64,000 nt of DNA from Mycolicibacterium aubagnense. GTDB lineage: Bacteria; Actinomycetota; Actinomycetes; Mycobacteriales; Mycobacteriaceae. A program made the position numbers and the translations under genes. This document shows, one piece after another, positions 25,902 through 34,152 of the stretch (the first letter of the stretch is position 1; every line of letters starts with the position of its first letter). Below the pieces are notes generated by a model. It had not been told where the DNA came from. It was given only the letters and a program-made list of their open reading frames with translations, and made no database searches. The stretch is from the NCBI RefSeq assembly GCF_010730955.1, contig NZ_AP022577.1:5208001-5272000 (forward strand), in the 5' to 3' direction.

Positions 25902-26815
25902 CAGGACTCCCAAGCTCGGCGCACCGTGTTCGGTGCGGTGGTCATGGCGGATTCGAAGGCAGCGCGCCGCCGGCTGCGCAGCATGAAGTTGGCACCCAGT
26001 CCGGCCAGATCGGCGGCGTCCGGCTGGATCACGACGACTTCGATGCCGCGGGCGCGCGCGGTGGCGATCTCGGCGTCCAGCACCGTGGACATCGGGCGGC
26101 GCAGGAGCCGGTGTTCGAGGATGCCGCCCAGACCCGGTGCACGAACGCCGCTTTCGGAGGCCATCGGGGTGATGACGTAGATGAGATCGGCATCGTCATG
26201 GCTGATGAGGTCGACCGACGCCGTGGAGGCGGCGCCGCCGTCGACGAACTTGCGACCGCTTATGGTGACCGGGGGCATCCAGCCGGGCACACCCCACGAT
26301 GCCCGGAGTGCCTCGCCTGCAGTGGCTTTCGGTGCGCCGGGCGCGCCGAAGGCCACCCGCTCGCCGCGCTGGTAGTCGAAGGCCACCATGCGGGCTCCCG
26401 GGTGGTCCACCCAACCGGACTGGTTGGCGAATCCGGAGGCCAAGCGCTGCAACCAGTCTGCGTTGGCTCGGCCGGTCGGAGCGATACCGGTGACCGCGGC
26501 CAATCCGCTCTGGCTGCGCAACAGTGCGGGGTTCAGCAGTCGGGGTGATGGCAGTGGCGGCAGGCTGGGCGGCGTCGCCTCGATGTGCCGGCTCAGACGC
26601 TCGTCGGTGCTGGTGCCGCGGTGCATCGCCACCAGGTCGTCGACGGACGCGCCGCCACCGAGCATCGTGACGATCTCGGCGCCCGCCGAGGTGCCTTGCA
26701 ACACATCGGCTTCTCGCGGGTCCCAACCCGTCTGCTCCTGCAGCGCGTGGAGGGCCGCGACGATCCACGCACCGCCGACGGTCCCGCCGCAGCCGATGAC
26801 CAGCGCTCGTTTCAC
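25901..26815 (-). CDS. Patatin-like phospholipase
   Basis: A 304-residue lipid acyl hydrolase. It has the oxyanion loop GCGGTVGGAW near the N-terminus, the nucleophile motif GTSAG (Ser43) and the second dyad residue in FVDGGAAS. The frame stays open far upstream, but GTG 26815 overlaps the SDR stop by 4 bases (GTGA) and puts the oxyanion loop at the normal place. No signal peptide. It probably releases fatty acid from a lipid handled by the neighbouring oxidoreductases. Confidence 0.85.
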   Translation of the reverse strand: MKRALVIGCGGTVGGAWIVAALHALQEQTGWDPREADVLQGTSAGAEIVTMLGGGASVDDLVAMHRGTSTDERLSRHIEATPPSLPPLPSPRLLNPALLRSQSGLAAVTGIAPTGRANADWLQRLASGFANQSGWVDHPGARMVAFDYQRGERVAFGAPGAPKATAGEALRASWGVPGWMPPVTISGRKFVDGGAASTASVDLISHDDADLIYVITPMASESGVRAPGLGGILEHRLLRRPMSTVLDAEIATARARGIEVVVIQPDAADLAGLGANFMLRSRRRAAFESAMTTAPNTVRRAWES

Positions 26816-27696
26816 GCCTGCACCTCTGAATCCGGCTCCGCGGCATGCTCTTTCGATTGCCGCTCGATCCGCTCCAGGTAGGCCGACCGGCCGACGGGGT
26901 CCATGGCGTCGAGAGCCCGCCGATCGTCGACGATCGACCGCGCCGCACGTTGGACGAATTCCGGGACCAGCGCGTCGACCAATGCCCAGCCGTGCGCCAC
27001 CCATTCGGGTACCGAGGTACGAGCGGCTTTGGTGCGCAACGTCTTCAACACCGCCTGGGCCACCTCTTCGGGGTCCACCGTCGGCATGCCGCCGCCGAGC
27101 TGCACGCCTGAGGAGAGTTCGGTGCGGACCGCTGACGGCAGCACCGCGCATACGGTGACGCCGGTCCCGGCGTATTCGGCCCGCGCCGCCAGCGAGGCGC
27201 CGACTGCGGCGAACTTGCTGGCGTTGTAGGTGACCATGCCCGGAACGGGGATCATGCCGGCCATCGACGCGACGTTCACCACGTGGCCGCTGCCGCGAGT
27301 GATCATGACGGGGATCACCGCCCGCATGCCGTTCAGCACCCCACGAACGTTGACGTCGAGGATCAGATCGGTCGTGGCCTCGGCTTCGGTCTCGAAAGCA
27401 CCGAGCGGCATGACGCCGGCGTTGTTCACCAGGACGTCGATGTGGCCGGACTCCTCGAGCACCTGCGCGACGAACTGATCCCACGACTCGCGCCGGGTGA
27501 CATCGAGCCGCGCGCTGCGACAGCGGGGGATCTTGCGGGCCGTCTGCTCGGCAATGTCGACGTCGACATCGCCGATCCAGACGTTGGCCCCGTGCTGTGA
27601 GAAGAGTTCGGCAGTCTTGGCGCCGATACCCCGGGCGCCTCCGGTGACGACGACGATCGCGCCGTCGAGTGGGATTGAGCGTCGTGCTAGCTGCAT
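26812..27696 (-). CDS. Short-chain dehydrogenase/reductase
   Basis: A 294-residue SDR with TGGARGIG (about residues 18-25), the NNAG motif, Ser in NVASMAG and YNASK. The C-terminal extension (about residues 225-294, charged and Arg-rich) is longer than in classical SDRs and is common in mycobacterial lipid-modifying SDRs. It is the first gene of the operon and faces the TetR gene across a 115-base intergenic region. Confidence 0.85.
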   Translation of the reverse strand: MQLARRSIPLDGAIVVVTGGARGIGAKTAELFSQHGANVWIGDVDVDIAEQTARKIPRCRSARLDVTRRESWDQFVAQVLEESGHIDVLVNNAGVMPLGAFETEAEATTDLILDVNVRGVLNGMRAVIPVMITRGSGHVVNVASMAGMIPVPGMVTYNASKFAAVGASLAARAEYAGTGVTVCAVLPSAVRTELSSGVQLGGGMPTVDPEEVAQAVLKTLRTKAARTSVPEWVAHGWALVDALVPEFVQRAARSIVDDRRALDAMDPVGRSAYLERIERQSKEHAAEPDSEVQA

Positions 27697-27742
27697 CGAT
27701 AGCCTCGAATCTGCTGGTAGAAGCCTTGCTGGCTCATTCGAA

Positions 27743-27791
27743 TACTCACGGTATCCGAATTCTCTCAGTAAAGCCAGTACTCCGGGTATCG
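27743..27791. promoter_or_regulatory. Divergent promoter region with an imperfect repeat
   Basis: Between the SDR operon and the tetR gene, TACTCACGGTATCC (27743) and TACTCCGGGTATCG (27778) form a direct repeat with 11 of 14 identical positions and 35-base periodicity. The spacing is a little over three helical turns. These could be paired sites for the adjacent TetR regulator. Confidence 0.35.
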
Positions 27792-27811
27792 CAAACCACT
27801 AATATCAACGC

Positions 27812-28450
27812 ATGCCGCGATTGACCAGGGTGCAACGTCAGGAGCAGACGCGCGCCGAGATACTCACCGCGGCGAAGGCGCGGTTTCTCCAGCACGGATA
27901 TGCGTCGACCAGCCTCGAGGACATCGCGGACGACGCCGGTTACAGCAAGGGCGCGGTGTATTCGAACTTCGGCAGCAAGCCGATCCTGTGCCGGGAGGTG
28001 CTCGAGGCCATCCACCGCGAGAAATTCTCCGAGATGTCCGAGCTGGCGATGTCGGATGCCGATGTGCCGAGCCGCGTCGAGGCGGTGAACGCCTGGCTGG
28101 AACGGACCGCCGGTGACGTCGGCTGGACGATGCTCGAACTCGAATTCGTGGTGCTGTCGCGAAACGATCCCGAGCTGGGGCAGATGATCACGGATCTGCG
28201 CAACGAAGCAGCCCAGATGGTCGTCGAGGTATTGCGTTCGCTGTCAGACGATCTGGGACTTGCCGAAGAACAATTGGTTGCGCTCGGCGTGATGGACAGC
28301 TTGGAAGACATCGGCAACCTGTTTCTCAGTGCCGGCATCGGACTGGGCATCCAACGCGCCATCGATCCGACTCTGCCGGCGCGGCCGGTCACCGGTGCCA
28401 TCACCCGGTTGATGAATCTGCTTGCCCTCCTTGCGGCTACGCAAGACTGA
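27812..28450 (+). CDS. TetR family regulator
   Basis: A 212-residue regulator with an N-terminal helix-turn-helix (RAEILTAAKARFLQHGYASTSLEDIADDAGYSKGAVYSNFGSK) and a C-terminal ligand domain with an acidic, helical core. Divergent placement from the SDR-patatin-monooxygenase operon makes it the likely local repressor. The ligand is probably a lipid or hydrophobic acid, by analogy with similar mycobacterial loci. Confidence 0.88.
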   Translation: MPRLTRVQRQEQTRAEILTAAKARFLQHGYASTSLEDIADDAGYSKGAVYSNFGSKPILCREVLEAIHREKFSEMSELAMSDADVPSRVEAVNAWLERTAGDVGWTMLELEFVVLSRNDPELGQMITDLRNEAAQMVVEVLRSLSDDLGLAEEQLVALGVMDSLEDIGNLFLSAGIGLGIQRAIDPTLPARPVTGAITRLMNLLALLAATQD

Positions 28451-28495
28451 ACGTCAGAACCCTCGGCCTCGAGCTGCCGGGCCACCGGTCCCGAG

Positions 28496-29395
28496 CTACG
28501 GAACCAGGACCCGCAGTGCCCCCGGTGCCGCAGATACCGTCACCGGCAGCGGGCACATGAATTCGCCGTCGGCATAAGCATTTATCCCGGGACAGTCGAT
28601 GGTGATGGTGCGCGCGCGGACCGTCTTGACCTCGTCGCGGTTGACGTGGGTGCCTTTGAACACGGTGGGGAACAACCGGATCAACTTCGTCCGGGACGCC
28701 GAGGCGGCCATCGTCACGTCCAGCAGTCCGTCGTGCCGATCGGCGCCCGGGCAGATCAGCATGCCGCCGCCGTAGCTTCGGGTGTTGCCGAACGCGGCGA
28801 ACGTCAGCTGTGTTTCGTCCACCGGCCCGCCGTCGAAACTCACGCGGAAGGGCAGCAGGCGCAGCTGTGACAGCTCGGCGAGCATCGCCATGTTGTAGCG
28901 CATTCGCCCGCGCGGCCACGTCATCCGATTCGCGCGGTCGGTGACCAGTGAGTCGAAGCCGGCGGCCATCACCGTGCCGAACCACATGACGGTGCCGTCT
29001 GCGGCCTCGATGCGCCCGAGGTCGATGGTCTCGGTGCGTCCGGCGGCAACGATGTCGGCGGCCGCCTCCGGATCGTCCCGCGAAATGCCGAACTCGCGGG
29101 CATGGTCGTTGCCGGTACCGGCCGGGATGATCCCCAGCGGCACATCGGTCTGCGCAAGCGCCTGCAGCGCAAGGGAAATCATGCCGTCGCCGCCGGCGAT
29201 CACCACCGCATCGGTGCCGTGCTCCAGCGCTTCGTCGAGCAAGCGGCGCGCGTGGGCAGCGTCGGAACCGATGAGCTCGACGACGTCGACGCCGCGGCGC
29301 TGCAGCCGCACCACGGCGCGTTGGGCCGCCGCGGAGCCCCGTCCCTGACCGGATGCCGGGTTGGTCAGGAGCGTGACTCGCCGGGGTGTGCTCAT
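28496..29395 (-). CDS. dagK: Diacylglycerol kinase (DagK-like lipid kinase)
   Basis: A 299-residue lipid kinase of the DAGK catalytic family. The nucleotide motif TNPASGQGRG starts near residue 11, and GGDGM follows near residue 70. An SAGTGND-like motif (PAGTGNDHAREFG) is also present. It matches M. tuberculosis Rv2252, which phosphorylates diacylglycerol and feeds phosphatidylinositol mannoside synthesis. ATG 29395 overlaps the upstream oxidase stop by 4 bases (ATGA), so the two are co-translated. Confidence 0.9.
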   Translation of the reverse strand: MSTPRRVTLLTNPASGQGRGSAAAQRAVVRLQRRGVDVVELIGSDAAHARRLLDEALEHGTDAVVIAGGDGMISLALQALAQTDVPLGIIPAGTGNDHAREFGISRDDPEAAADIVAAGRTETIDLGRIEAADGTVMWFGTVMAAGFDSLVTDRANRMTWPRGRMRYNMAMLAELSQLRLLPFRVSFDGGPVDETQLTFAAFGNTRSYGGGMLICPGADRHDGLLDVTMAASASRTKLIRLFPTVFKGTHVNRDEVKTVRARTITIDCPGINAYADGEFMCPLPVTVSAAPGALRVLVP

Positions 29396-31005
29396 GGGAT
29401 CAGCTTGCCCGGGTTGAGGATTCCGCCCGGATCGAGCACCTTCTTCACGGCGCGCAGGACCTCGACGCCCAGCTCGCCCACCTCGGCCGTCATCCACGGC
29501 TTGTGATCGGCGCCGACCGCGTGGTGGTGCGTGATGGTGGCACCGCAGCGCACCATCGCCTCGGACGCAGCGGTTTTCGCCGCCCGCCACTGCTCTATGG
29601 GGTTGCCACGCTGGCCTGCCACGACGGTGAAGTACAGCGAGGCGCCGGTGGGGTAGACGTGCGAGATGTGGCACATCACCAAAGCCGGTGTGCCGGTTTC
29701 CTGTAGCGACGTGGTCAGCGCCTCGGTGACGGCCGCCTTCAGCGCCGGCACGTTGGACCACGTCGTCGCGGTTTCCAGGGTCTCGCACAAGGCGCCGGCT
29801 GTCAGCAGCGAGTCACGCAGGTACGGCGCACCGAACCGGCCGTGCTGCCATGCGCGCGCCGGGGCCTCGCCGAGTGATGTGCCGCCCTGGGCGGCCAGCA
29901 GCGCACGGGTTTCGTCGTGACGGCTTTCGGTATGTGCGGCAGAGCCTTCGAACAGCGTGATCGCCAGGCAGCCACCGGTGATGGTCTGTTCGCCGATGCT
30001 CTCGGTGGTGGCCAGGTTGATGCCGGTCTCGACCTCGTCGGACAGCCGGATGACCGTCGGGCCGGTGCCGGTCTGCACGACCGCACGCAAAGCTGCTGCG
30101 CCCGTGGCGAAGTCGGGGAAGGACCAGGCCTCGTAGCGGGTGGTCTCGGGTACCGGATGCACGCGGACCCGGACCCGGGTGATCACGCCGAAGGTGCCCT
30201 CCGAACCGACGATCAGCTGGCGCAGGTCGGGACCGGCGGCCGATGCCGGGGCCCGGCCCAGGTCCAGCACGCCGGCCGGGGTGACGACGGTCAGGCCGCG
30301 CACCATGTCGTCGAACCGGCTGTAGCCGGCGGAGTTCTGCCCTGACGACCGCGTTGCGGCGAACCCGCCGATGGTGGCGAATTCGAAGCTCTGCGGGAAG
30401 TGTCCGAGGGAAAAGCCTTCCGCACCAAGGAGTTCCTCGGCCTGCGGGCCGGTGACGCCGGCCTCGAGCTCGGCTTCGCCGGACTCCTTGTCGAGGGAGA
30501 CCAGCCGGTCCAGGCGGCGCAGGTCGAGCGACACAACGGCATTGAAGCCGTCACGGACCGGGTCGAGGCCGCCGACGACGCTGGTGCCGCCGCCGAACGG
30601 GACGACCGCGATACGGTGCTCGGTGCAGTACCGCAGAATCTGGGCGACCTCGTCGTCGGTGCCGGGCAACAGGACGGCGTCCGGCGCATCCTGCTCGCCG
30701 GTATCTTTGCGGCGCAACAGATCCAGTGTCGACTTGCCGCCCGCCCGCAGCAGGCGGTCGTGATCGTCGGTGCGGCAGAACTCATCGCCGACGATGCCGG
30801 CCAGTGCGGCCCGGTCGGCGTCGGTCAGGGTGGAGGGGCGCAACGTGACCTGATCGGCCTCGAGTTCGTCGGCCGGCGTGGCGTCGATGCCGAGGGCCGC
30901 GGTCAGCAGGCCGCGGATGCCGTCGGACAGGGGCTTGGCTGCAGCGGGGTCACCCCAGGCGTTCCACTTCATCGGCGGTTCGAGGTGGTCACGTGTTGCG
31001 CTCAT
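29392..31005 (-). CDS. FAD-linked oxidase (Rv2251-like)
   Basis: A 537-residue flavoprotein of the PCMH/FAD_binding_4 plus FAD-oxidase C family. The FAD-phosphate loop PFGGGTSVVGGLD lies near residue 137, followed by TRSSGQNSAGYSRFDDMVRG. Its overall form resembles alkyldihydroxyacetone-phosphate synthases and D-lactate/glycolate-type dehydrogenases. Position between a lipid kinase and glpD1 favours a glycerolipid role, such as ether-lipid-type chemistry on a glycerone phosphate; this is not proven. The start lies 3 bases from a 33-base inverted repeat. Confidence 0.85.
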   Translation of the reverse strand: MSATRDHLEPPMKWNAWGDPAAAKPLSDGIRGLLTAALGIDATPADELEADQVTLRPSTLTDADRAALAGIVGDEFCRTDDHDRLLRAGGKSTLDLLRRKDTGEQDAPDAVLLPGTDDEVAQILRYCTEHRIAVVPFGGGTSVVGGLDPVRDGFNAVVSLDLRRLDRLVSLDKESGEAELEAGVTGPQAEELLGAEGFSLGHFPQSFEFATIGGFAATRSSGQNSAGYSRFDDMVRGLTVVTPAGVLDLGRAPASAAGPDLRQLIVGSEGTFGVITRVRVRVHPVPETTRYEAWSFPDFATGAAALRAVVQTGTGPTVIRLSDEVETGINLATTESIGEQTITGGCLAITLFEGSAAHTESRHDETRALLAAQGGTSLGEAPARAWQHGRFGAPYLRDSLLTAGALCETLETATTWSNVPALKAAVTEALTTSLQETGTPALVMCHISHVYPTGASLYFTVVAGQRGNPIEQWRAAKTAASEAMVRCGATITHHHAVGADHKPWMTAEVGELGVEVLRAVKKVLDPGGILNPGKLIP

Positions 31006-31007
31006 GC

Positions 31008-31040
31008 GTTACAGTATTACATATGATGTCAATCAGTAAC
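31008..31040. promoter_or_regulatory. Inverted repeat spanning the oxidase/TetR divergent starts
   Basis: GTTAC at 31008-31012 and GTAAC at 31036-31040 flank a partly symmetrical core with ACAT/ATGT elements. The repeat is 33 bases long and centred at 31024. It fills the short gap between the oxidase start (31005) and the TetR start. This is a good candidate TetR autoregulatory operator that would control both directions. Confidence 0.5.
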
Positions 31041-31607
31041 GATGAAGCTCGGGATTCCATGGATGCCCGAATCATCGACGCTGCGGCCGATTGCGTGATC
31101 GCCTTCGGGGTGGATCGGGTGACGTTGGCCGAGATCGCGCGGCGGGCCGGGGTCAGCCGGCCGACGGTCTACCGGCGCTGGCCCGACACCCAGGCGATCC
31201 TTGCGACGCTGCTGACGGCACGAATCACCAACTCGCTCAACGAAGTCACCGTCAGCGGCACTGACCGCGAGGCGATTGTCAAGCGGATGGTCGGGATGGC
31301 GGAGCGGCTGCGCGACGACGAGGTCATCATGTCCGTGCTGAGCAGCGCGCCTGCTCTGGCGATGGTCTACATCGCCCAGCGAATGGGTACCAGCCAGCAG
31401 ATTCTGCTGGAAGTGCTCGCCGGTGCACTGGCCACAGCGCAAGCCGATGGCAGCGTCCGCCCTGGTGACCCCAAGCAACTCGCCGCCATGTGCCTGCTGA
31501 TCGTCCAGTCGGCCATCCAGTCCGCGCAGATGGTCGCGCCCGTCCTCGACGTCGCCGCGCTGGACATCGAACTCGCTCACTCGCTGAACGGATACCTGAA
31601 GCCATGA
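31023..31607 (+). CDS. TetR family regulator (Rv2250c-like)
   Basis: About 194 residues. The N-terminal helix-turn-helix reads DRVTLAEIARRAGVSRPTVYRRWPD; the C-terminal domain is alpha-helical. Two adjacent ATGs (31023, 31026) lie inside an inverted repeat just downstream of the divergent oxidase start, so translation may begin here on a leaderless transcript or at ATG 31059. It overlaps glpD1 by 4 bases (ATGA) and therefore probably controls glpD1 as well as the divergent oxidase-dagK unit. Confidence 0.85.
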   Translation: MMSISNDEARDSMDARIIDAAADCVIAFGVDRVTLAEIARRAGVSRPTVYRRWPDTQAILATLLTARITNSLNEVTVSGTDREAIVKRMVGMAERLRDDEVIMSVLSSAPALAMVYIAQRMGTSQQILLEVLAGALATAQADGSVRPGDPKQLAAMCLLIVQSAIQSAQMVAPVLDVAALDIELAHSLNGYLKP

Positions 31608-33193
31608 ACAGCACCCCTGATACGGCCCGCCGCAGTGCTCCTGATGCGGCCCGCCGCAGTGCTCCTGATGCGGCCCGCCGCAGTGCCCTCACCGCGGCCC
31701 GCCGGACCACGGAACTGACGGCCTTGGCCGACGGCGACGCGGTCGACATCGTCGTCATCGGCGGCGGTATCACCGGGGTGGGTATCGCCCTGGACGCCGC
31801 CAGCCGCGGGCTGTCGACCGTCCTGGTGGAGAAACACGACCTGGCCTTCGGGACGAGCCGGTGGAGTTCGAAACTCGTGCACGGCGGTCTGCGCTACCTG
31901 GCCACCGGCAACGTCGGCATCGCCCGGCGCAGCGCCATCGAACGCGGCATCCTGATGAGTCGCAACGCCCCGCATCTCGTCCACGCCATGCCGCAGCTGG
32001 TGCCGCTGCTACCCGAGATGAACCGGGCCTCAAGGGCTTTGGTGCGCACCGGTTTCATCGCGGGCGACGGCCTGCGCCGGCTGGCCGGCACCTCGGCATC
32101 GGTCCTCCCGTGTTCGGGCCGCGTCAGCGCCGCCCGGGCCGCCGAATTGGTGCCCGCCGTCCGGCGCGGCGGACTAGACGGTGCGTTGCTCGCCTACGAC
32201 GGTCAGCTGATCGATGATGCCCGTCTGGTCACCGCCGTGGCGCGGACCGCGGCCCAGCACGGCGCCCGCATCCTCACCCGCGTGGCCGCGTCCGACGCCA
32301 CCGGCACCTCGGTTCGGCTGACCGATCAATTCACCGGGGAGTCCTTCGACCTGACAGCTCGTGCGGTGATCAACGCCGCCGGCGTGTGGGCCGGCGAGCT
32401 CGACGGCGCGATCAAGCTGCGGCCCAGCCGGGGCACCCACCTGGTGTTCGACGCCGCGGCGTTCGGCAATCCGACTGCGGCCCTGACGGTTCCGATCCCT
32501 GGCGCGCTCAACCGGTTCATCTTCGCCATGCCCGAACAGCTCGGCCGCGTCTACCTCGGCCTCACCGACGAGGACGCACCCGGCCCTATTCCCGATGTGC
32601 CGCAACCGACTCCGGCGGAGGTCAAGTTCCTGCTGGACACCGTGAACACCGCATTGGCCACGACGCTCGGTCCCGACGACGTGCGCGGGGCCTACGCCGG
32701 GCTGCGCCCGCTGATCGATACCGGCGAAGGCAGCACCGCCGACGTGTCCCGCGATCACGCGGTGGTCGAATCGGACAACGGCGTGCTCAGCGTCATCGGC
32801 GGCAAGCTCACCGAATACCGGTACATGGCAGAGGATGTGCTGAATCGAGCGGTGGCGCAACGGGGTCTGGCGGCGGGGGAGTGCCGCACCCGAAACCTGC
32901 CGCTGGTCGGGGCTCCGGAGAACCCGGTATCGGCCGACCAGGTTGCGGCATTGCCGGAGTCGTTGGTGGCGCGCTACGGTGCGGAGGCGTCGAACGTGTT
33001 CGCCGCTGCCACGTGTGACCGTCCCGCCGAACCGGTGGCCGACGGAATCGACGTCACCCGAGCGGAATTCGAATACGCCGTGACCCACGAAGGTGCGCTC
33101 ACCGCCGACGACATCCTGGATCGTCGCACGCGGATCGGATTGGTGGCAGCAGACCGCGAGCGCGCCGCGGCCGTCGCGGCGGAGCTCATTTAG
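31604..33193 (+). CDS. glpD1: Glycerol-3-phosphate dehydrogenase
   Basis: A 529-residue FAD-dependent enzyme oxidising sn-glycerol-3-phosphate to dihydroxyacetone phosphate at the membrane. The dinucleotide loop is VVIGGGITGVG after about residue 48, and FGTSRWSSKLVHGGLRYL is the family signature. KLTEYRYMAEDVL and a C-terminal DAO_C domain follow. It is orthologous in position to M. tuberculosis glpD1 (Rv2249c). The first 30 residues contain an unusual tandem repeat and are probably dispensable. Its stop overlaps the end of the convergent LysR gene. Confidence 0.92.
   Translation: MNSTPDTARRSAPDAARRSAPDAARRSALTAARRTTELTALADGDAVDIVVIGGGITGVGIALDAASRGLSTVLVEKHDLAFGTSRWSSKLVHGGLRYLATGNVGIARRSAIERGILMSRNAPHLVHAMPQLVPLLPEMNRASRALVRTGFIAGDGLRRLAGTSASVLPCSGRVSAARAAELVPAVRRGGLDGALLAYDGQLIDDARLVTAVARTAAQHGARILTRVAASDATGTSVRLTDQFTGESFDLTARAVINAAGVWAGELDGAIKLRPSRGTHLVFDAAAFGNPTAALTVPIPGALNRFIFAMPEQLGRVYLGLTDEDAPGPIPDVPQPTPAEVKFLLDTVNTALATTLGPDDVRGAYAGLRPLIDTGEGSTADVSRDHAVVESDNGVLSVIGGKLTEYRYMAEDVLNRAVAQRGLAAGECRTRNLPLVGAPENPVSADQVAALPESLVARYGAEASNVFAAATCDRPAEPVADGIDVTRAEFEYAVTHEGALTADDILDRRTRIGLVAADRERAAAVAAELI
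31622..31705 (+). repeat. 24-bp in-frame tandem repeat in glpD1
   Basis: A 24-base unit (GCGGCCCGCCGCAGTGCTCC plus TGAT) occurs about 3.5 times: 31622-31645, 31646-31669, 31670-31693 (diverged in its last third) and a partial fourth copy. The first two copies differ at one base. It encodes repeats of A-R-R-S-A-P-D-(A/T) at the N-terminus of glpD1. The unit is a multiple of three, so copy-number change would keep the frame. Confidence 0.9.
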
Positions 33194-34065
33194 CCGCGGG
33201 CAACCAGCAGGTCGCGGATGGCCGAGTGGGTGTGCCGCTGCCATAGCGCTTGCGCGGGCACCAACAGCGAAGGAAGTAGATCGAGGACGACCACCCGGCC
33301 GTCCAGCATCCGGCCGGCGGGGTGGGTCACGAACGCTGCTGACCCGGTGGTCAACGGGGCCACCACGGTGGCCGCACCCTGCACTCGGCTGACGACGTAG
33401 TCCGGTTCGAAACCCGCACGCCGGCAGGCTCCCAGTAAGAGGTCGCTGTAGTACGACGATCCGGGCGGCGCCCACAGGGTGATCAGTTCGCCGGCCAGAT
33501 CGGCGATATCGACGACGGGCTGCTGAGCCAAGCGGTGATCGGTACGCACGGCGACTCGAACCGGGTGATAGCCGATGACAGCGGTCGCGAGTTCATCACT
33601 GGAACCACGCCACGGCGTAGTGCGAGCTGTATCGATCCGTCGAGGATTGCGGGTGATAGCTGATCGGGAAACATCTGGCGGAAGGTGAACGACTGGCCGG
33701 GAAAGGCATCGATCGCCGGCTCCAGTAATTCGTAGACCTCGACGCTGCTCAGCGCCGGTGTATGGCCGACGACGTAGGCCTTGCTTGTGGCGGTTGCGGT
33801 TCGCTGCACGTGGTCGGCGACGGTATGTGCGGCCGCGAGCAGGGCCGGCCCTCTTGACGCAGTTGCGCGCCCGCCGTCGTCATCGTGATCCTGCGACCGT
33901 CACGTTTGAAAGCGTTACGCCCAGCTCCTTTTCGAGCTGGCGGATGGAACTGCTCAGGGCCTGCTGACTGAGATGCAGCTGATCCGCGGCGCGGGTGAAT
34001 CCGCCGGCATCGGCAACCGCGAGAAAGTGCTGCAGCCGGCGCAGGTCGGGGTACGGCCTGGTCAT
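33190..34065 (-). pseudogene. LysR family regulator, broken by three single-base losses
   Basis: The N-terminal helix-turn-helix ([41 protein letters not shown]) starts at 34065. The rest of a normal LysR protein is present but lies in shifting frames. Restoring one T near 33908 (TTTT to TTT), one C near 33855 (CCC to CC) and one A near 33600 (AA to A) would give a continuous protein of about 290 residues ending ALWQRHTHSAIRDLLVARG. It is divergent from the SDR at 34153 and overlaps the glpD1 stop. Either a decayed regulator or a sequence artefact. Confidence 0.75.
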
Positions 34066-34074
34066 GCGTCCACC

Positions 34075-34101
34075 CTATCCACAAGTATTGCTTGTGGATA
34101 G
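34075..34101. promoter_or_regulatory. Perfect inverted repeat, likely LysR binding site
   Basis: CTATCCACAAG and CTTGTGGATAG are perfect 11-base arms around TATTG. The site is 10 bases upstream of the LysR start and 52 bases upstream of the SDR start, the usual place for a LysR-type activator/autorepressor. Its perfect conservation contrasts with the broken regulator frame. Confidence 0.8.
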
Positions 34102-34152
34102 AGAGAAAATTTGCGTTTCTACTTGTGTCTCACCGCGGCTAGCGTGGACGTC

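Noticed and set aside
25901..27484. Patatin gene extended upstream to a 527-residue protein
   Set aside because: The first 220 residues are out-of-frame translation of the SDR gene; the GTGA overlap at 26812-26815 gives a natural start.
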